NCBI GenBank assembly: GCA_031272415.1
Contig: JAISTU010000124.1
Span: 1 to 24,356 of the forward strand
DNA from: Bacteroidales bacterium
Lineage (GTDB): Bacteria > Bacteroidota > Bacteroidia > Bacteroidales > WCHB1-69
Length of the DNA: 24,356 nucleotides
Direction of reading: 5' to 3'
Part shown: piece by piece, positions 7,443-15,631 of the stretch
Position numbering within the stretch: the stretch's first letter is position 1
How the letters are laid out: each line of letters starts with the position of its first letter
Position numbers and translations under genes: made by a program
The notes under the pieces: generated by a model
Told to the model about the DNA's origin: nothing
The model's input: the letters and a program-made list of their open reading frames with translations, nothing else
Database searches by the model: none

Positions 7443-8043
7443 ACAGGTTTTAATCCCCTTTGTGCCTGATGGAATGGCAGATGTTTTTGTGCAATTATTG
7501 CAACCTTATCCTGTCAAAGTAAAAATTGTCAGACCTCGAAAGTCCGCCAGCGGTTCTTACAGAAAAACTCCCAACGGACAGCATTTGATTACTCTCAATT
7601 GCGACCTCAATAAATATGCTTTCGCCTTAACCTTTTTACACGAAATTGCTCATTTACAAACTGCGAACACAACAAATAAAAGACTTGGACACGGTAAATT
7701 GTGGAAAAAAAATTATGCGCAATTGATAGAAAAATATATTTTACACAATCCCGCTTTTCCCGCAGATATTTTATCGGCTTTGCAGTCTCATGTACAAAAC
7801 ATCACAAGTACGGACGCTATTGATATACATCTTACACGCACTTTGCAAAAATATGACAGCCCCAAACCGCAAGCAACTTTATTGCCCACTTTGGAAGAAA
7901 TCCCCTATGCTACTGTCTTTGTTCATGATAAAAAATTGATGCGAAAAGAAAAATTGCTCAGAAAATATTACCTCTGTAAAGAACTCTCTACCAACAAATT
8001 ATATAGGTGCCACCCGCTAATGAGAGTAGAAGTACGTTCATAG
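7408..8043 (+). CDS. SprT-like zinc metalloprotease domain protein
   Basis: A 211-residue cytoplasmic protein with the zinc-metallopeptidase helix FLHEIAHLQT (His78, Glu79, His82) and, 13 residues later, GHGKLWKKNY (third ligand probably His95), the arrangement of SprT/Spartan-family proteins. Eukaryotic Spartan cleaves DNA-protein crosslinks; bacterial SprT-like proteins are poorly characterised and a similar role is only inference. The tail contains YYLCKELSTNKLYRCHPL, which could be a remnant of the zinc ribbon often found after the SprT domain, though only two Cys remain. The ATG at 7408 overlaps the upstream lipoprotein gene by 35 bp in another frame. It is the last gene of the plus-strand set. 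Confidence 0.8.
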   Translation: MPSQKIQAKDSKQVLIPFVPDGMADVFVQLLQPYPVKVKIVRPRKSASGSYRKTPNGQHLITLNCDLNKYAFALTFLHEIAHLQTANTTNKRLGHGKLWKKNYAQLIEKYILHNPAFPADILSALQSHVQNITSTDAIDIHLTRTLQKYDSPKPQATLLPTLEEIPYATVFVHDKKLMRKEKLLRKYYLCKELSTNKLYRCHPLMRVEVRS

Positions 8044-8051
8044 TGGAGAGA

Positions 8052-8090
8052 TTTTTTTTGCATTTTGGGATAAAAACGTTCTAAAAAATG
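8052..8090. repeat. Dispersed repeat R1, copy a
   Basis: Core TTTTTTGCATTTTGGGA, then TAAAA, then ACGTTCTAAAAAATG. Near-identical copies lie at 11393-11434 and 16188-16226 in the same orientation, with diverged inverse copies at 11633-11684 and 15226-15255. This copy begins 8 bp after the sprT-like stop codon and is followed by GTCTGACC, a decayed start of an R2 repeat. Confidence 0.8.
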
Positions 8091-8122
8091 ATTTTTCCCG
8101 TCTGACCATACCTCCCCCTCCA

Positions 8123-8151
8123 CCGTCATTGCGACCTTGCCCGCAATCCCC
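8123..8151. repeat. CGTCATTGCGA-type dispersed repeat remnant
   Basis: CCGTCATTGCGA is followed by CGCAATCCCC, the arrangement of a widespread class of bacterial intergenic repeats that begin CGTCATTGCGA and end GCAATC. It is more G+C-rich than its surroundings. This is a short single remnant, so assignment is by resemblance only. Confidence 0.45.
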
Positions 8152-8200
8152 TTGTCTGAACTATGATTTTCATGAGATTTACAAGATTAGCAGGATTATT
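8152..8200 (+). repeat. Dispersed repeat R2, copy a (TTGTCTGAAC...GATTAGCAGGATT)
   Basis: Begins TTGTCTGAACTATGATTTTC and ends GATTAGCAGGATTA. Related copies lie at 11443-11490, 20957-21004 and 21009-21055 on the plus strand, and inverted at about 3981-4030, 21081-21099, 21304-21345, 24247-24293 and 24300-24346. GATT motifs recur about every 9-11 bp within each copy. Confidence 0.75.
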
Positions 8201-8280
8201 TTGGTGCATGCACCGTCTCTGAAAAGGTACGTGTCGTTTTCTACACAACTATTTCATTTTCATTACAATGATTTTATAGC

Positions 8281-8309
8281 AAAAATGGCTGCCAACGGCA
8301 GCCATTTTT
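8281..8309. terminator. Bidirectional intrinsic terminator between sprT-like and M16 genes
   Basis: Perfect 13-bp stem AAAAATGGCTGCC (8281-8293) and GGCAGCCATTTTT (8297-8309) with loop AAC, giving a G+C-rich upper stem and T-runs on both strands. It sits between two convergent transcription units, 44 bp past the M16 stop and about 240 bp past the sprT-like stop. It is the clearest intrinsic terminator in the window. Confidence 0.85.
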
Positions 8310-8353
8310 AATTTAAAACTTCATTATGTGAGAATTTTTCAAATAGTCTGATT

Positions 8354-11293
8354 TTAAAATCCAAATATCTGTTCCAAAGATAATTTGGTTACTTTACCTA
8401 TCTTTTTGAGATATTTCATATCAATAGATTTGGTATCGCCGACAATCATGTAAGTGATTGGTTTTCCGACAATTTGTTCTTGTTGAAAACGTTTAATATC
8501 ATTGAAAGTAATACTTGGCAGTGTTTCAAATTCGGCTTTACGGGGGTCTTCGGTTAAGCCCAATCGTTTCCATGCTAAATATTTCCATACTTTGTCATCT
8601 TTTGTAATTCTTTCAGTACGAATGGATTCCAAAGATGCATTGCGAGCAATCACAAATGAGGCATCATTTTCAGGCATATTGGCATACAAATCTCTGAACG
8701 CTGACATCGATTGGGAAACTTTGTCGTTACCGCAACCAATATAAGATATATTGTAATTCAATCGGTTTAATTTTGACGCTTGTGAAAAACTTGCAAAAGC
8801 AGTATATGCCAATGCACGTGCTTCTCTTAACTCTTGAAATACAATCGCATTCATGCTACCTCCGAAATAATTGTTATAAACTTCGTTCACAGCCATTAAA
8901 TTTTTATCAAAATTACCTGAAAATGAAATTCCATACACTACCATTTGAGGCGAATCAAAATGAACTACATAAATACGGTCTTTTTTAGGCACATCTTCTT
9001 TATAAATAGACACTTGTGCAGGAGTTTCTTTTGTCCCCCAAACGTGCGAATTAAAGGCTTCTTTTAAGTTGTTGGTCGGTGCATAATAGATAACATAATG
9101 CTTATATTGAAACCATTCTTGCAGTTTATTTATCAAAAATTCGGGGGTCAATGCTTTGAGTTCTTTTTCGCTCAATTGTGTTGCCAAAATGGGATTAACG
9201 ACACCATACCAGCCGTATTGCACTAAACGTGAGGCAATTGCATTTTGATTGCCTTTTATATTTGTACGCGATTTGAGCACATCTGAAACCAAATTATCCA
9301 ATGCCTCTTTGTTGGGTTGGGCATTTTTGACAATATCTTCCAATAATGCAACCACTTGTGGCATATTTTTTGCCAAACCGCTCAATGTTACATAACTTCT
9401 GTCGCCTCGTGCAGACATATTAAATGTACAGCCCAATTTATACAATTCTTCCTTAATTTGTTCGGGTGTATATTTATCTGTTCCCAAATATACCAAATAA
9501 TTTGCTGCAATATTGAGATATTTATCTTGCTCGGTGCCGATTTCATATACATAACTTAAATCAAATAACTCATTATCAGCATTTTGTGTATAATAATAGA
9601 TACCTTTATTTCCTTTTGTATCGCTCAATTCTGATGTTTGAATATCTTTGTTAAAATCCAAAAATACAGGCTCAATGGGCTTTACTTGTCGCCCTTCAAT
9701 CATTTTTACAAAATCGCTCTTATCTTCACGGTTGATTTTGAGAGGTGTAACTTTCGGTTTTTTTACTTTGTCAATATCGGTGGGAGTGCCTTTGCGTTTA
9801 TAAACAATCACATAATTATCTCGTCTCAAATATTGTTTGGCAAAATCTACAATTTGTTGCTTGGTAATTTTTGACATTACATCAAATTCATTCACATTGT
9901 CTGCCCACGGTATATCCAAATAAAAAGATTGGGTCAGCAGTGCCTCTCTGCCTGCATTGCTTTCAATTTCATTCATTTTGCGTTGTTTGAGGTCGTTAAT
10001 ACAAGCCTCCATTAACCAGTCGGGGAAATCTCCGGCGGCTAATTTATCAATTTGTTCCAACAAAATATCTTTTAATTCTTCCAAAGTTTGACCCGATTTT
10101 GGAGAGCCATACATTAACATATAAGAATAATCATGCAAACAAGCCACACCGCTGCCGGCACCCAAAGCACGTTGTTTTTGATTTATATTCAAATCCACCA
10201 AGCCTGCATGTCCATTGGTGAGTATCATTTCTGCCAAAGTCAAAACAGGAATTTGAGGTGTATTTGGATTGCCAAAACGCCACGCAATTTGCACACTTTC
10301 AGCCTCTTTGCCCACAACTTCTTTTATAATCGGCTCTGTGATAGGCTTTTCGGGAGTAAATGTAAATACAGGCAATGGTTTGGACTGCATTTTGCCCATA
10401 TATTTGTCAATAATTGCAATCGCCTCATCAGGGTCAAAATCACCGGACATCACAATCGCCATATTATTAGGCACATAGTACGTATCAAAGAATTTCTTCA
10501 CATTAGTAATGGAAGGATTTCTCAAATTTTGCTGTGTGCCGATAGTTGTTTGTGTGCCGTAAGGATGGTTGGGAAACAAACCCTCCATCAAAGCGGTGCT
10601 TACTCTGCGGGCATCTTTGGTGAGTGTCATGTTTTTTTCTTCATAAATTGTTTCCAATTCCGTGTGGAACAAGCGTAAAACAGGATTTTGAAAACGGTCT
10701 GCTTGAATGATAAAAAAACTTTCCAACTGATTGGACGGAATGGTTTCATAATAATTGGTAAAATCTATCCACGTGCCTGCATTTGTTCCTTCGGCACCGA
10801 TAATTGACATCAATTTATCGTACTCATTAGGGATAGCAATTTTGGATGCCAATTGTGAAACACTGTCAATTTGTTTAAAAATGGCTTTTCTTTCGGCGTC
10901 TTGACTTTCATCAATTTTTCGATATTCTTCAAAAAGCCTTTCAATTTCATTGAGCAGAGGCTCTTCGGCAGCATAATTGGTAGTGCCAAATTGCTTGGTG
11001 CCTTTGAACATCAAATGCTCAAAATAGTGTGCCAAACCGGTCGTTTCCGCAGGGTCTAATTTACTGCCTGCTTTTGTGGCAATGGTAATTTTGATTTTTG
11101 GCTCATTTTTGTACACAGACATATATACTTTCAGACCGTTGTCTAAAGTATATATCCGTGCTTTGAGCGGGTCATTGGGAACAGTTTCGTATTTATAGTT
11201 CCCTTGTGCAAACAGGCTCCCTGCTAATGCGCTGAAAATGAAGCCAATAAATAATAAATTTTTTACTTTGTTCTTAAATTTACGTGTAATCAT
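8354..11293 (-). CDS. Secreted M16 (pitrilysin family) zinc peptidase, two M16 units
   Basis: A 979-residue protein. The signal peptide has hydrophobic core LLFIGFIFSALAGSLFA with cleavage expected near residue 29, so it is exported to the periplasm. The inverted zinc motif HYFEH (His89, Glu92, His93) in GLAHYFEHLMFKG is intact, and ETIYEEKNM supplies the distal Glu ligand expected about 75 residues later. The protein contains two peptidase-inactive-pair modules as in pitrilysin: an N-terminal catalytic half and a C-terminal half that lacks HxxEH, joined near residues 500-560. The usual M16 landmark YYVPNNMAIVMSGDFD is present. Family members degrade short peptides in the envelope; the substrate is unknown. 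It is a single-gene unit, with the terminator just downstream and a MITE-like repeat upstream. The C-terminal TAA falls in a 12-bp palindrome GATTTTAAAATC. Confidence 0.92.
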   Translation of the reverse strand: MITRKFKNKVKNLLFIGFIFSALAGSLFAQGNYKYETVPNDPLKARIYTLDNGLKVYMSVYKNEPKIKITIATKAGSKLDPAETTGLAHYFEHLMFKGTKQFGTTNYAAEEPLLNEIERLFEEYRKIDESQDAERKAIFKQIDSVSQLASKIAIPNEYDKLMSIIGAEGTNAGTWIDFTNYYETIPSNQLESFFIIQADRFQNPVLRLFHTELETIYEEKNMTLTKDARRVSTALMEGLFPNHPYGTQTTIGTQQNLRNPSITNVKKFFDTYYVPNNMAIVMSGDFDPDEAIAIIDKYMGKMQSKPLPVFTFTPEKPITEPIIKEVVGKEAESVQIAWRFGNPNTPQIPVLTLAEMILTNGHAGLVDLNINQKQRALGAGSGVACLHDYSYMLMYGSPKSGQTLEELKDILLEQIDKLAAGDFPDWLMEACINDLKQRKMNEIESNAGREALLTQSFYLDIPWADNVNEFDVMSKITKQQIVDFAKQYLRRDNYVIVYKRKGTPTDIDKVKKPKVTPLKINREDKSDFVKMIEGRQVKPIEPVFLDFNKDIQTSELSDTKGNKGIYYYTQNADNELFDLSYVYEIGTEQDKYLNIAANYLVYLGTDKYTPEQIKEELYKLGCTFNMSARGDRSYVTLSGLAKNMPQVVALLEDIVKNAQPNKEALDNLVSDVLKSRTNIKGNQNAIASRLVQYGWYGVVNPILATQLSEKELKALTPEFLINKLQEWFQYKHYVIYYAPTNNLKEAFNSHVWGTKETPAQVSIYKEDVPKKDRIYVVHFDSPQMVVYGISFSGNFDKNLMAVNEVYNNYFGGSMNAIVFQELREARALAYTAFASFSQASKLNRLNYNISYIGCGNDKVSQSMSAFRDLYANMPENDASFVIARNASLESIRTERITKDDKVWKYLAWKRLGLTEDPRKAEFETLPSITFNDIKRFQQEQIVGKPITYMIVGDTKSIDMKYLKKIGKVTKLSLEQIFGF

Positions 11294-11392
11294 CTACTTT
11301 TTTTTATTTATTCCTTTTATTTATTTTATTAAAAATTTATATTGATTATACATAACGAGCAAAAAAAATATTTATTGTATTTTTATTAAAAA

Positions 11393-11684
11393 TTTTTTTT
11401 TTTGCATTTTGGAATAAAAACGTTCTAAAAAATGAAATTTTCTGTCTGAACCACGATTTTCATAAGATTATTATGATTAGCAGGATTTAATAAAAACCTG
11501 AAAGGTTTAATTTTCATAACCGCAGGTCAAACGCAGTGCGACCTGCGGGGAAAAAGAAGTTCTGCCTTTCAGACAGTGGTGGGAACACTATCAAATACCG
11601 CAGGTCGCGACCTGCGGTTATGAAAATTTTGTCTTTTTAGGACGGAGGAATGGATAGTGATTTCTCCCAAAATGCAAAAAAATG
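11393..11684. mobile_element. MITE-like composite palindromic element with R1 ends
   Basis: The left end is an R1 copy (11393-11434). The right end (11633-11684) is a diverged inverse R1, with CTTTTTAGGACG and TTTCTCCCAAAATGCAAAAA separated by about 16 extra bp. Inside are an R2 copy (11443-11490), AACCTGAAAGGTT, and a perfect 20-bp inverted pair at 11509-11528 and 11609-11628 whose core is CCGCAGGTC/GACCTGCGG. No protein is encoded. Size (about 290 bp), terminal inverted repeats and lack of coding capacity fit a non-autonomous mobile element, but no target-site duplication is convincing. It accounts for most of the 451-bp gap between the M16 peptidase and the glycosyltransferase gene; the remainder is AT-rich. 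Confidence 0.65.
11520..11617. repeat. Nested G+C-rich hairpins (CCGCAGGTC family)
   Basis: First hairpin: CCGCAGGTC (11520-11528) pairs with GACCTGCGG (11540-11548) around 11 nt. Second: CCGCAGGTCGCGACCTGCGG (11598-11617) is a perfect 20-bp palindrome with no spacer. The outer arms of both also pair with each other, so alternative structures (one long stem or two separate hairpins) are possible. Confidence 0.85.
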
Positions 11685-11744
11685 CTACAAATATATGACT
11701 TTTCGAGTCAAAATCTACAATCATAAATCCACAATCGTAAATCT

Positions 11745-12944
11745 CTACACTCTAATTGAAGAAAGTACCTCGTTCAATTTCTCTATATTTACATTTATAG
11801 AATAGTGATTTTCAATAAGTTGAGCAGCAGATTGTGATATATTTTTATATTCTTTTGGGTTATTGATACAAAAATCAACGGCAGATAGAAACTCATCTGC
11901 GGTGTTGGCGATGAGCAGTTCTTTTTTGTGTTGAGCGTCAATGCCTTGCATACCGATAGAGGTTGTAATGACCACTTTTGAGAGCGACATTGCTTCAATA
12001 ATTTTTATCCTAATTCCGCTACCTGCCCACAGTGGCACAATTAGGATGCCATTTTCTTGCATAAATTTTTCCGCATTTTCCACCTCACCGACAATGATAA
12101 TATTTTTTTGCGGAACTGACTGCCAATGAGGTATATTCCGACCGGCAATCACTAACGAAAGAGACGGATATGCAGCATGTATTTTATCCCAAACTTTGTC
12201 AATAAACCACTGCAATCCTTCTTTGTTGGGCTGCCAATCCATAGAGGCAAGCGAAAATAAGTTACAAGGTGTATCTGTTTGATTCTCAGCGTATAATATT
12301 ATTTTTGGTAGTACTGTAAATGGAATTAGGAACAAGTGCAGATTTGCATTTTGTTGATAAAAATAGCATTTATCGTGTTCAGATATGCAAAAAATTGCGT
12401 CATATTTGGCAATATTTTGCAGTTCATATTTTTTCAACTGCTTGGCAAGCAAAGAAAGGTAGGCTTTTTTCAAGCCAAAGTGTTGATTTTTAGCAATTCT
12501 TTCCCAAATCAAATGTTCTACATTGTGAGACCTGAGAATGATTTTAGCAGTAGAATATTTTTTTATAACATCAACATAATCAGATAAATAAATTGTTTCC
12601 AACAGCACAAAATCATACTTTTCTTTTTGGAGAGTTTGGATAATTTTTGTCTCCATTTGAGGGGAATAAAAACGGGCGACATGATAAGATTTATTTTTGA
12701 GCAGGGCAATTGTTGCGTCTTTGATGTTCAGATTGGTGTCTATAAAAACGGTCTCAATATCTGTATTTTCCTTAAAATTAGTGTCTATTTTGTCCTGAGA
12801 AATGCTGTATTTTGGCGTATTTATTGCCAATATTTTGACCTGATGACCGGCTTTGAGCAACAATTGTGTCAATGCGTGCATGGCGATAGGACCGCCTTCT
12901 TTGGGAGGATAGGGTGATTTATTGCAAATTTGTAAAATTTTCAT
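11745..12944 (-). CDS. Glycosyltransferase family 4-like protein
   Basis: A GT-B fold glycosyltransferase of 399 residues from the ATG at 12944 (MKILQICNKSPYPPKEGG, a typical N-terminal first strand and Gly-rich loop). An ATG 12 bp earlier (12956) adds MLEN and is less like the family. The N-terminal acceptor domain includes LRSHNVEHLIWERIA. The C-terminal donor domain contains VAGRNIP, VGEVENAEKFM, PLWAGSGIRIKIIEAMSLSKVVITT and GMQGI, the E-x7-E-type nucleotide-sugar region of GT4/GT1 proteins. It is predicted cytoplasmic or membrane-associated and acts on surface glycans or glycolipids; donor and acceptor are unknown. The start overlaps the O-methyltransferase gene by 26 bp. The stop codon TAG lies within a CTACACTCTA repeat. 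Confidence 0.87.
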   Translation of the reverse strand: MKILQICNKSPYPPKEGGPIAMHALTQLLLKAGHQVKILAINTPKYSISQDKIDTNFKENTDIETVFIDTNLNIKDATIALLKNKSYHVARFYSPQMETKIIQTLQKEKYDFVLLETIYLSDYVDVIKKYSTAKIILRSHNVEHLIWERIAKNQHFGLKKAYLSLLAKQLKKYELQNIAKYDAIFCISEHDKCYFYQQNANLHLFLIPFTVLPKIILYAENQTDTPCNLFSLASMDWQPNKEGLQWFIDKVWDKIHAAYPSLSLVIAGRNIPHWQSVPQKNIIIVGEVENAEKFMQENGILIVPLWAGSGIRIKIIEAMSLSKVVITTSIGMQGIDAQHKKELLIANTADEFLSAVDFCINNPKEYKNISQSAAQLIENHYSINVNIEKLNEVLSSIRV

Positions 12945-13602
12945 ATTCTCTAACATTTTTTTTCCGCACCATCATCACCCCATCTCTGATAGGTAAAATA
13001 ATATTATCTACTTCTAAATCACTCTGTATCATATCATTAAATTGAGAAATAATGTTTGTCTCTTTGTCGCATTTAAGTGTATCATCAAATACTTTTCCAC
13101 TCCATAATACATTGTCTATCAGCATAATACTATTTTCAGATAACTGATTTTTCAACATATTATAATAATGTATATAATTGGTTTTGTCGGCATCCATAAA
13201 AATCAAATCCCATTGACCGCTCAAAGTAGGTATTATATCCATCGCATCGCCAAAAATGAGTTGCACTTTTTGCTCAATGCCCGCCAAATGCAAATATTTT
13301 CTGATTATGTCTTCTTTTTCGACATCTTTTTCAATGGTAATCAGTTCACCATTTTGTGCTAAACCTGTTGAAAGACAGATAGTTGCGTATCCTGTATAAG
13401 TGCCAATTTCTAAAATTCGTTGCGGTTTCAACATCGAAGAAATAAATTGCAAAAAAACACCTTGTGCGGGCGTACACATCATTCTCGGATATGCCGTTTT
13501 GAGATGTGTCTCCCTATGCAATTGATACAAAACGCCATTATCTATGGACGTATGTTTGTCGCAATAATCTTGTAATTGATTGTCAATGAGTTCGTTAAAC
13601 AT
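12919..13602 (-). CDS. Class I SAM-dependent O-methyltransferase (caffeoyl-CoA/catechol OMT type)
   Basis: 227 residues with the SAM-binding motif I ILEIGTYTGYATICL (about 63-77), ITIEKD as the acidic ribose-binding strand, GDAMDIIP, and DLIFMDADKTNYIHYY with the metal-binding Asp pair typical of the cation-dependent O-methyltransferase_3 family; LIDNVLWSGKV follows as expected. Family proteins usually end shortly after GVMMVRKK, so the last dozen residues are an extension caused by reading into the glycosyltransferase start. The ATG at 13602 directly abuts the ribBA stop. Bacteroidota often carry such a gene near housekeeping loci; its physiological acceptor is unknown. Confidence 0.88.
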   Translation of the reverse strand: MFNELIDNQLQDYCDKHTSIDNGVLYQLHRETHLKTAYPRMMCTPAQGVFLQFISSMLKPQRILEIGTYTGYATICLSTGLAQNGELITIEKDVEKEDIIRKYLHLAGIEQKVQLIFGDAMDIIPTLSGQWDLIFMDADKTNYIHYYNMLKNQLSENSIMLIDNVLWSGKVFDDTLKCDKETNIISQFNDMIQSDLEVDNIILPIRDGVMMVRKKNVREYENFTNLQ

Positions 13603-14814
13603 TTATTCAAGGTGCAATTTATGACCCATTTTTTCCTGCTTGGTTTTCAGATAATAGAGATTCTCTTTGTTAGGTTGAATGATAATCGGCTCAATAGCAG
13701 CAATTTGTATGCCATGTCCGGACAATCCCGCTCTTTTGGTAGGATTGTTTGTAATGAGCCGTATATTAGTGGCATTGAGGTCTTTAAGAATTTGTGCCCC
13801 TATACCGTAATCCCTTTCATCTGCTCGAAATCCTAATGCTAAATTGGCTTCTACCGTATCTTTGCCCATTTCTTGTAAATGATAGGCTTTCAACTTGTTA
13901 ATCAATCCAATACCTCTGCCTTCTTGACTCATATAAAGCACCAATCCTTTGCCTGTTTTGTCCACCATTTCCATTGCTTTGTGCAATTGTTCGCCACAAT
14001 CGCATTTGCAAGAGCCAAATATATCGCCCGTGGCGCAAGAAGAATGCACTCTCACCAATATTTGTTCATCTTTTTCCCATTGTCCTTTCACCAACGCCAA
14101 ATGAGTGAGATTGTTGTTGAGTTGAGTGTAGGCTATCAATTTAAATGTACCCCATTGAGTGGGCAAAGTAACTTCCTGTTCTCTCTTTATAAGTGTTTCA
14201 GTACGAACACGATACGCAATTAAATCTTCAATAGAAACAATGCGAATATTGTGTTTTTTAGCCACTTCCATCAATTGCGGTAATCGTGCCATTGTGCCGT
14301 CTTCGTTGATAATTTCTATCAATGCTCCCACAGGTGTAAAGCCTGCCAAGCGTGCCAAATCTACAGCCGCTTCGGTATGTCCTGCTCGCACTAATACACC
14401 GCCATTTCTGGCACACAATGGATTGATATGCCCCGGACGTCCAAAGTCTTCCGCATGCATAGAACTATCGGCTAAGGCAGTAATGGTTGCCGCCCTATCA
14501 TGCATGGAAACACCTGTTGTACAGCCATTTCCCAATAAATCAACCGTTACCGTAAATGGTGTTCCCAAAAGGGAAGTATTGTTCGACACTTGCATATCTA
14601 ATTTCAACTCTCTGCAGCGGTCTTCGGTCAATGGCGAACACAAAACACCCCGTCCATATTTGAGCATAAAATTGACCTTTTCGGGGGTTATTTTTTCTGC
14701 TGCAATGATAAAATCTCCCTCATTTTCACGGTCTTCGTCATCAACTACTATAACAAATTTGCCTTCTTTAAAATCTTCTATGGCTGACTCTATGGTATCT
14801 AATTGAAATTGCAT
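13603..14814 (-). CDS. ribBA: Bifunctional riboflavin enzyme: DHBP synthase / GTP cyclohydrolase II
   Basis: A 403-residue fusion catalysing both entry reactions of riboflavin synthesis. The N-terminal DHBP synthase domain (1-200) converts ribulose 5-phosphate to dihydroxybutanone phosphate; it has the acidic metal loop DDEDRENEGD (25-34), GVSMHDRAATI and the GHTEAAVDLARLAG segment. The C-terminal GTP cyclohydrolase II domain (205-403) has VRVHSSCATGDIFGSCKCDC, with Zn ligands Cys260, Cys271 and Cys273, the catalytic SQEGRGIGL and TNNPTKRAGL. Both active sites look intact. It lies 9 bp after ybbR and directly abuts the O-methyltransferase gene, within a yajC-headed transcript. No FMN riboswitch is visible upstream, so control is probably through the operon promoter. 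Confidence 0.96.
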   Translation of the reverse strand: MQFQLDTIESAIEDFKEGKFVIVVDDEDRENEGDFIIAAEKITPEKVNFMLKYGRGVLCSPLTEDRCRELKLDMQVSNNTSLLGTPFTVTVDLLGNGCTTGVSMHDRAATITALADSSMHAEDFGRPGHINPLCARNGGVLVRAGHTEAAVDLARLAGFTPVGALIEIINEDGTMARLPQLMEVAKKHNIRIVSIEDLIAYRVRTETLIKREQEVTLPTQWGTFKLIAYTQLNNNLTHLALVKGQWEKDEQILVRVHSSCATGDIFGSCKCDCGEQLHKAMEMVDKTGKGLVLYMSQEGRGIGLINKLKAYHLQEMGKDTVEANLALGFRADERDYGIGAQILKDLNATNIRLITNNPTKRAGLSGHGIQIAAIEPIIIQPNKENLYYLKTKQEKMGHKLHLE

Positions 14815-14823
14815 ATTTTTGTT

Positions 14824-15228
14824 TTATTCTATTCGTAAATTGACAGATTTGGGCGACAGTAAGCGTACCTTTTCAGGAAAATCATAATTTTGCACCAAAA
14901 ATTGTTTGAGATCTTTGTTTGATATTTTTAAATGGTCAGGCAAATGCTTTTTGAGCGGATATAATTTTCTGCAATCTACTTCAATTGTAGAAGGCAACAA
15001 CTCTATCGGCAATAAAGCAATCCCTTTGGCACTGTATTCCACAACTAACAGAGAATCAGACTTATCCACTACATTTTGCTCCTCTGTGGAGTCAAAAAAT
15101 ACCAACTCAAATTCGTAAACTTGCGTGTAATCTTTTGAGATTTTCATCACAAACCACGCTATAAACGACAAAACTAAGCATGACAATATCAATCTATATT
15201 GCCGCAAAGGACGCTTTTTGATGGTCAT
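14824..15228 (-). CDS. Short YbbR-like membrane-anchored protein
   Basis: 134 residues with a single N-terminal transmembrane segment (about 12-30, LILSCLVLSFIAWFVMKIS) after a basic RPLRQYR stretch, then a mainly beta region ending PEKVRLLSPKSVNLRIE, as in the YbbR-like proteins found between yajC and coaE in other Bacteroidota. Those are, to my recollection, over 300 residues with several YbbR repeats; this version has room for only about one. The function is uncertain: in Firmicutes YbbR/CdaR regulates a diadenylate cyclase, but that role is not shown here. The ATG at 15228 is the last triplet of a diverged R1 repeat in the 32-bp gap after yajC. No coaE follows; ribBA is there instead. Confidence 0.7.
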   Translation of the reverse strand: MTIKKRPLRQYRLILSCLVLSFIAWFVMKISKDYTQVYEFELVFFDSTEEQNVVDKSDSLLVVEYSAKGIALLPIELLPSTIEVDCRKLYPLKKHLPDHLKISNKDLKQFLVQNYDFPEKVRLLSPKSVNLRIE

Positions 15229-15255
15229 TTTAGGAACGATTTCTCCCCAAAAAGT
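15226..15255 (-). repeat. Diverged R1 repeat overlapping the ybbR start codon
   Basis: On the minus strand this reads CTTTTTGGGGAGAAATCG then TTCCTAAAATG, closely matching the R1 core CATTTTGGGAGAAAAACG then TTCTAAAAAATG. Its terminal ATG is the ybbR start codon and its GGGGAG lies at a distance where it could act as a weak ribosome-binding sequence. Confidence 0.55.
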
Positions 15256-15260
15256 TTTTT

Positions 15261-15590
15261 TTAATTTTTAACTTCTTCTCTCTCGCCTTTAGCAATAGCA
15301 GACCTTTCAATTCTCATCCTTGCGCCACCTTCGGTTTCAATGGTAAGTGTAGTTTCTTGTGTTTCAACGATTTTACCGTGAATACCACCTATTGTTACCA
15401 CTCTGTCGCCTTTGGTGAGGCTGTCTCTAAACAATTTTTCATCTTTTGCTTTTTTGCGTTGCGGACGTATCATAAAAAAGTAAAAAATTACTATCATTGC
15501 CGCAATGAAAATCAAAAAAGTGTACTGACCGCCAAAAAGACCTCCCTGTCCTTTTGGTGCCGCATCTAACAATATTCCTAATATATTCAT
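15261..15590 (-). CDS. yajC: Sec translocon accessory subunit YajC
   Basis: A 109-residue protein with one transmembrane segment (about 25-43, FLIFIAAMIVIFYFFMIRP) followed by the diagnostic IRPQRKKAKDEK and then LTKGDRVVTIGGIHGKIVE, the small beta domain of YajC. It works with SecDF in the inner membrane to aid protein export. It starts 41 bp downstream of the DUF1573 lipoprotein gene and precedes ybbR, an arrangement typical of the Bacteroidota. The N-terminal LLDAAPKGQGGLFGG stretch is a short periplasmic segment. Confidence 0.95.
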   Translation of the reverse strand: MNILGILLDAAPKGQGGLFGGQYTFLIFIAAMIVIFYFFMIRPQRKKAKDEKLFRDSLTKGDRVVTIGGIHGKIVETQETTLTIETEGGARMRIERSAIAKGEREEVKN

Positions 15591-15631
15591 ATTCTGATAT
15601 TTATTTAATTATTTATATAAAATTTTTTTAA

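Noticed and set aside
8129..8311. Sixty-residue open frame in the sprT-M16 gap
   Set aside because: It is composed of repeat DNA and the terminator hairpin, with no sensible protein features.
11509..11628. tRNA or structured RNA gene in the G+C-rich hairpins
   Set aside because: No tRNA cloverleaf or T-loop sequence; the pairing is that of nested palindromes, and no T-run marks a clear terminator.
14815..15260. FMN riboswitch for ribBA
   Set aside because: Only 9 bp separate ribBA from ybbR, and no conserved RFN-element motifs are visible.
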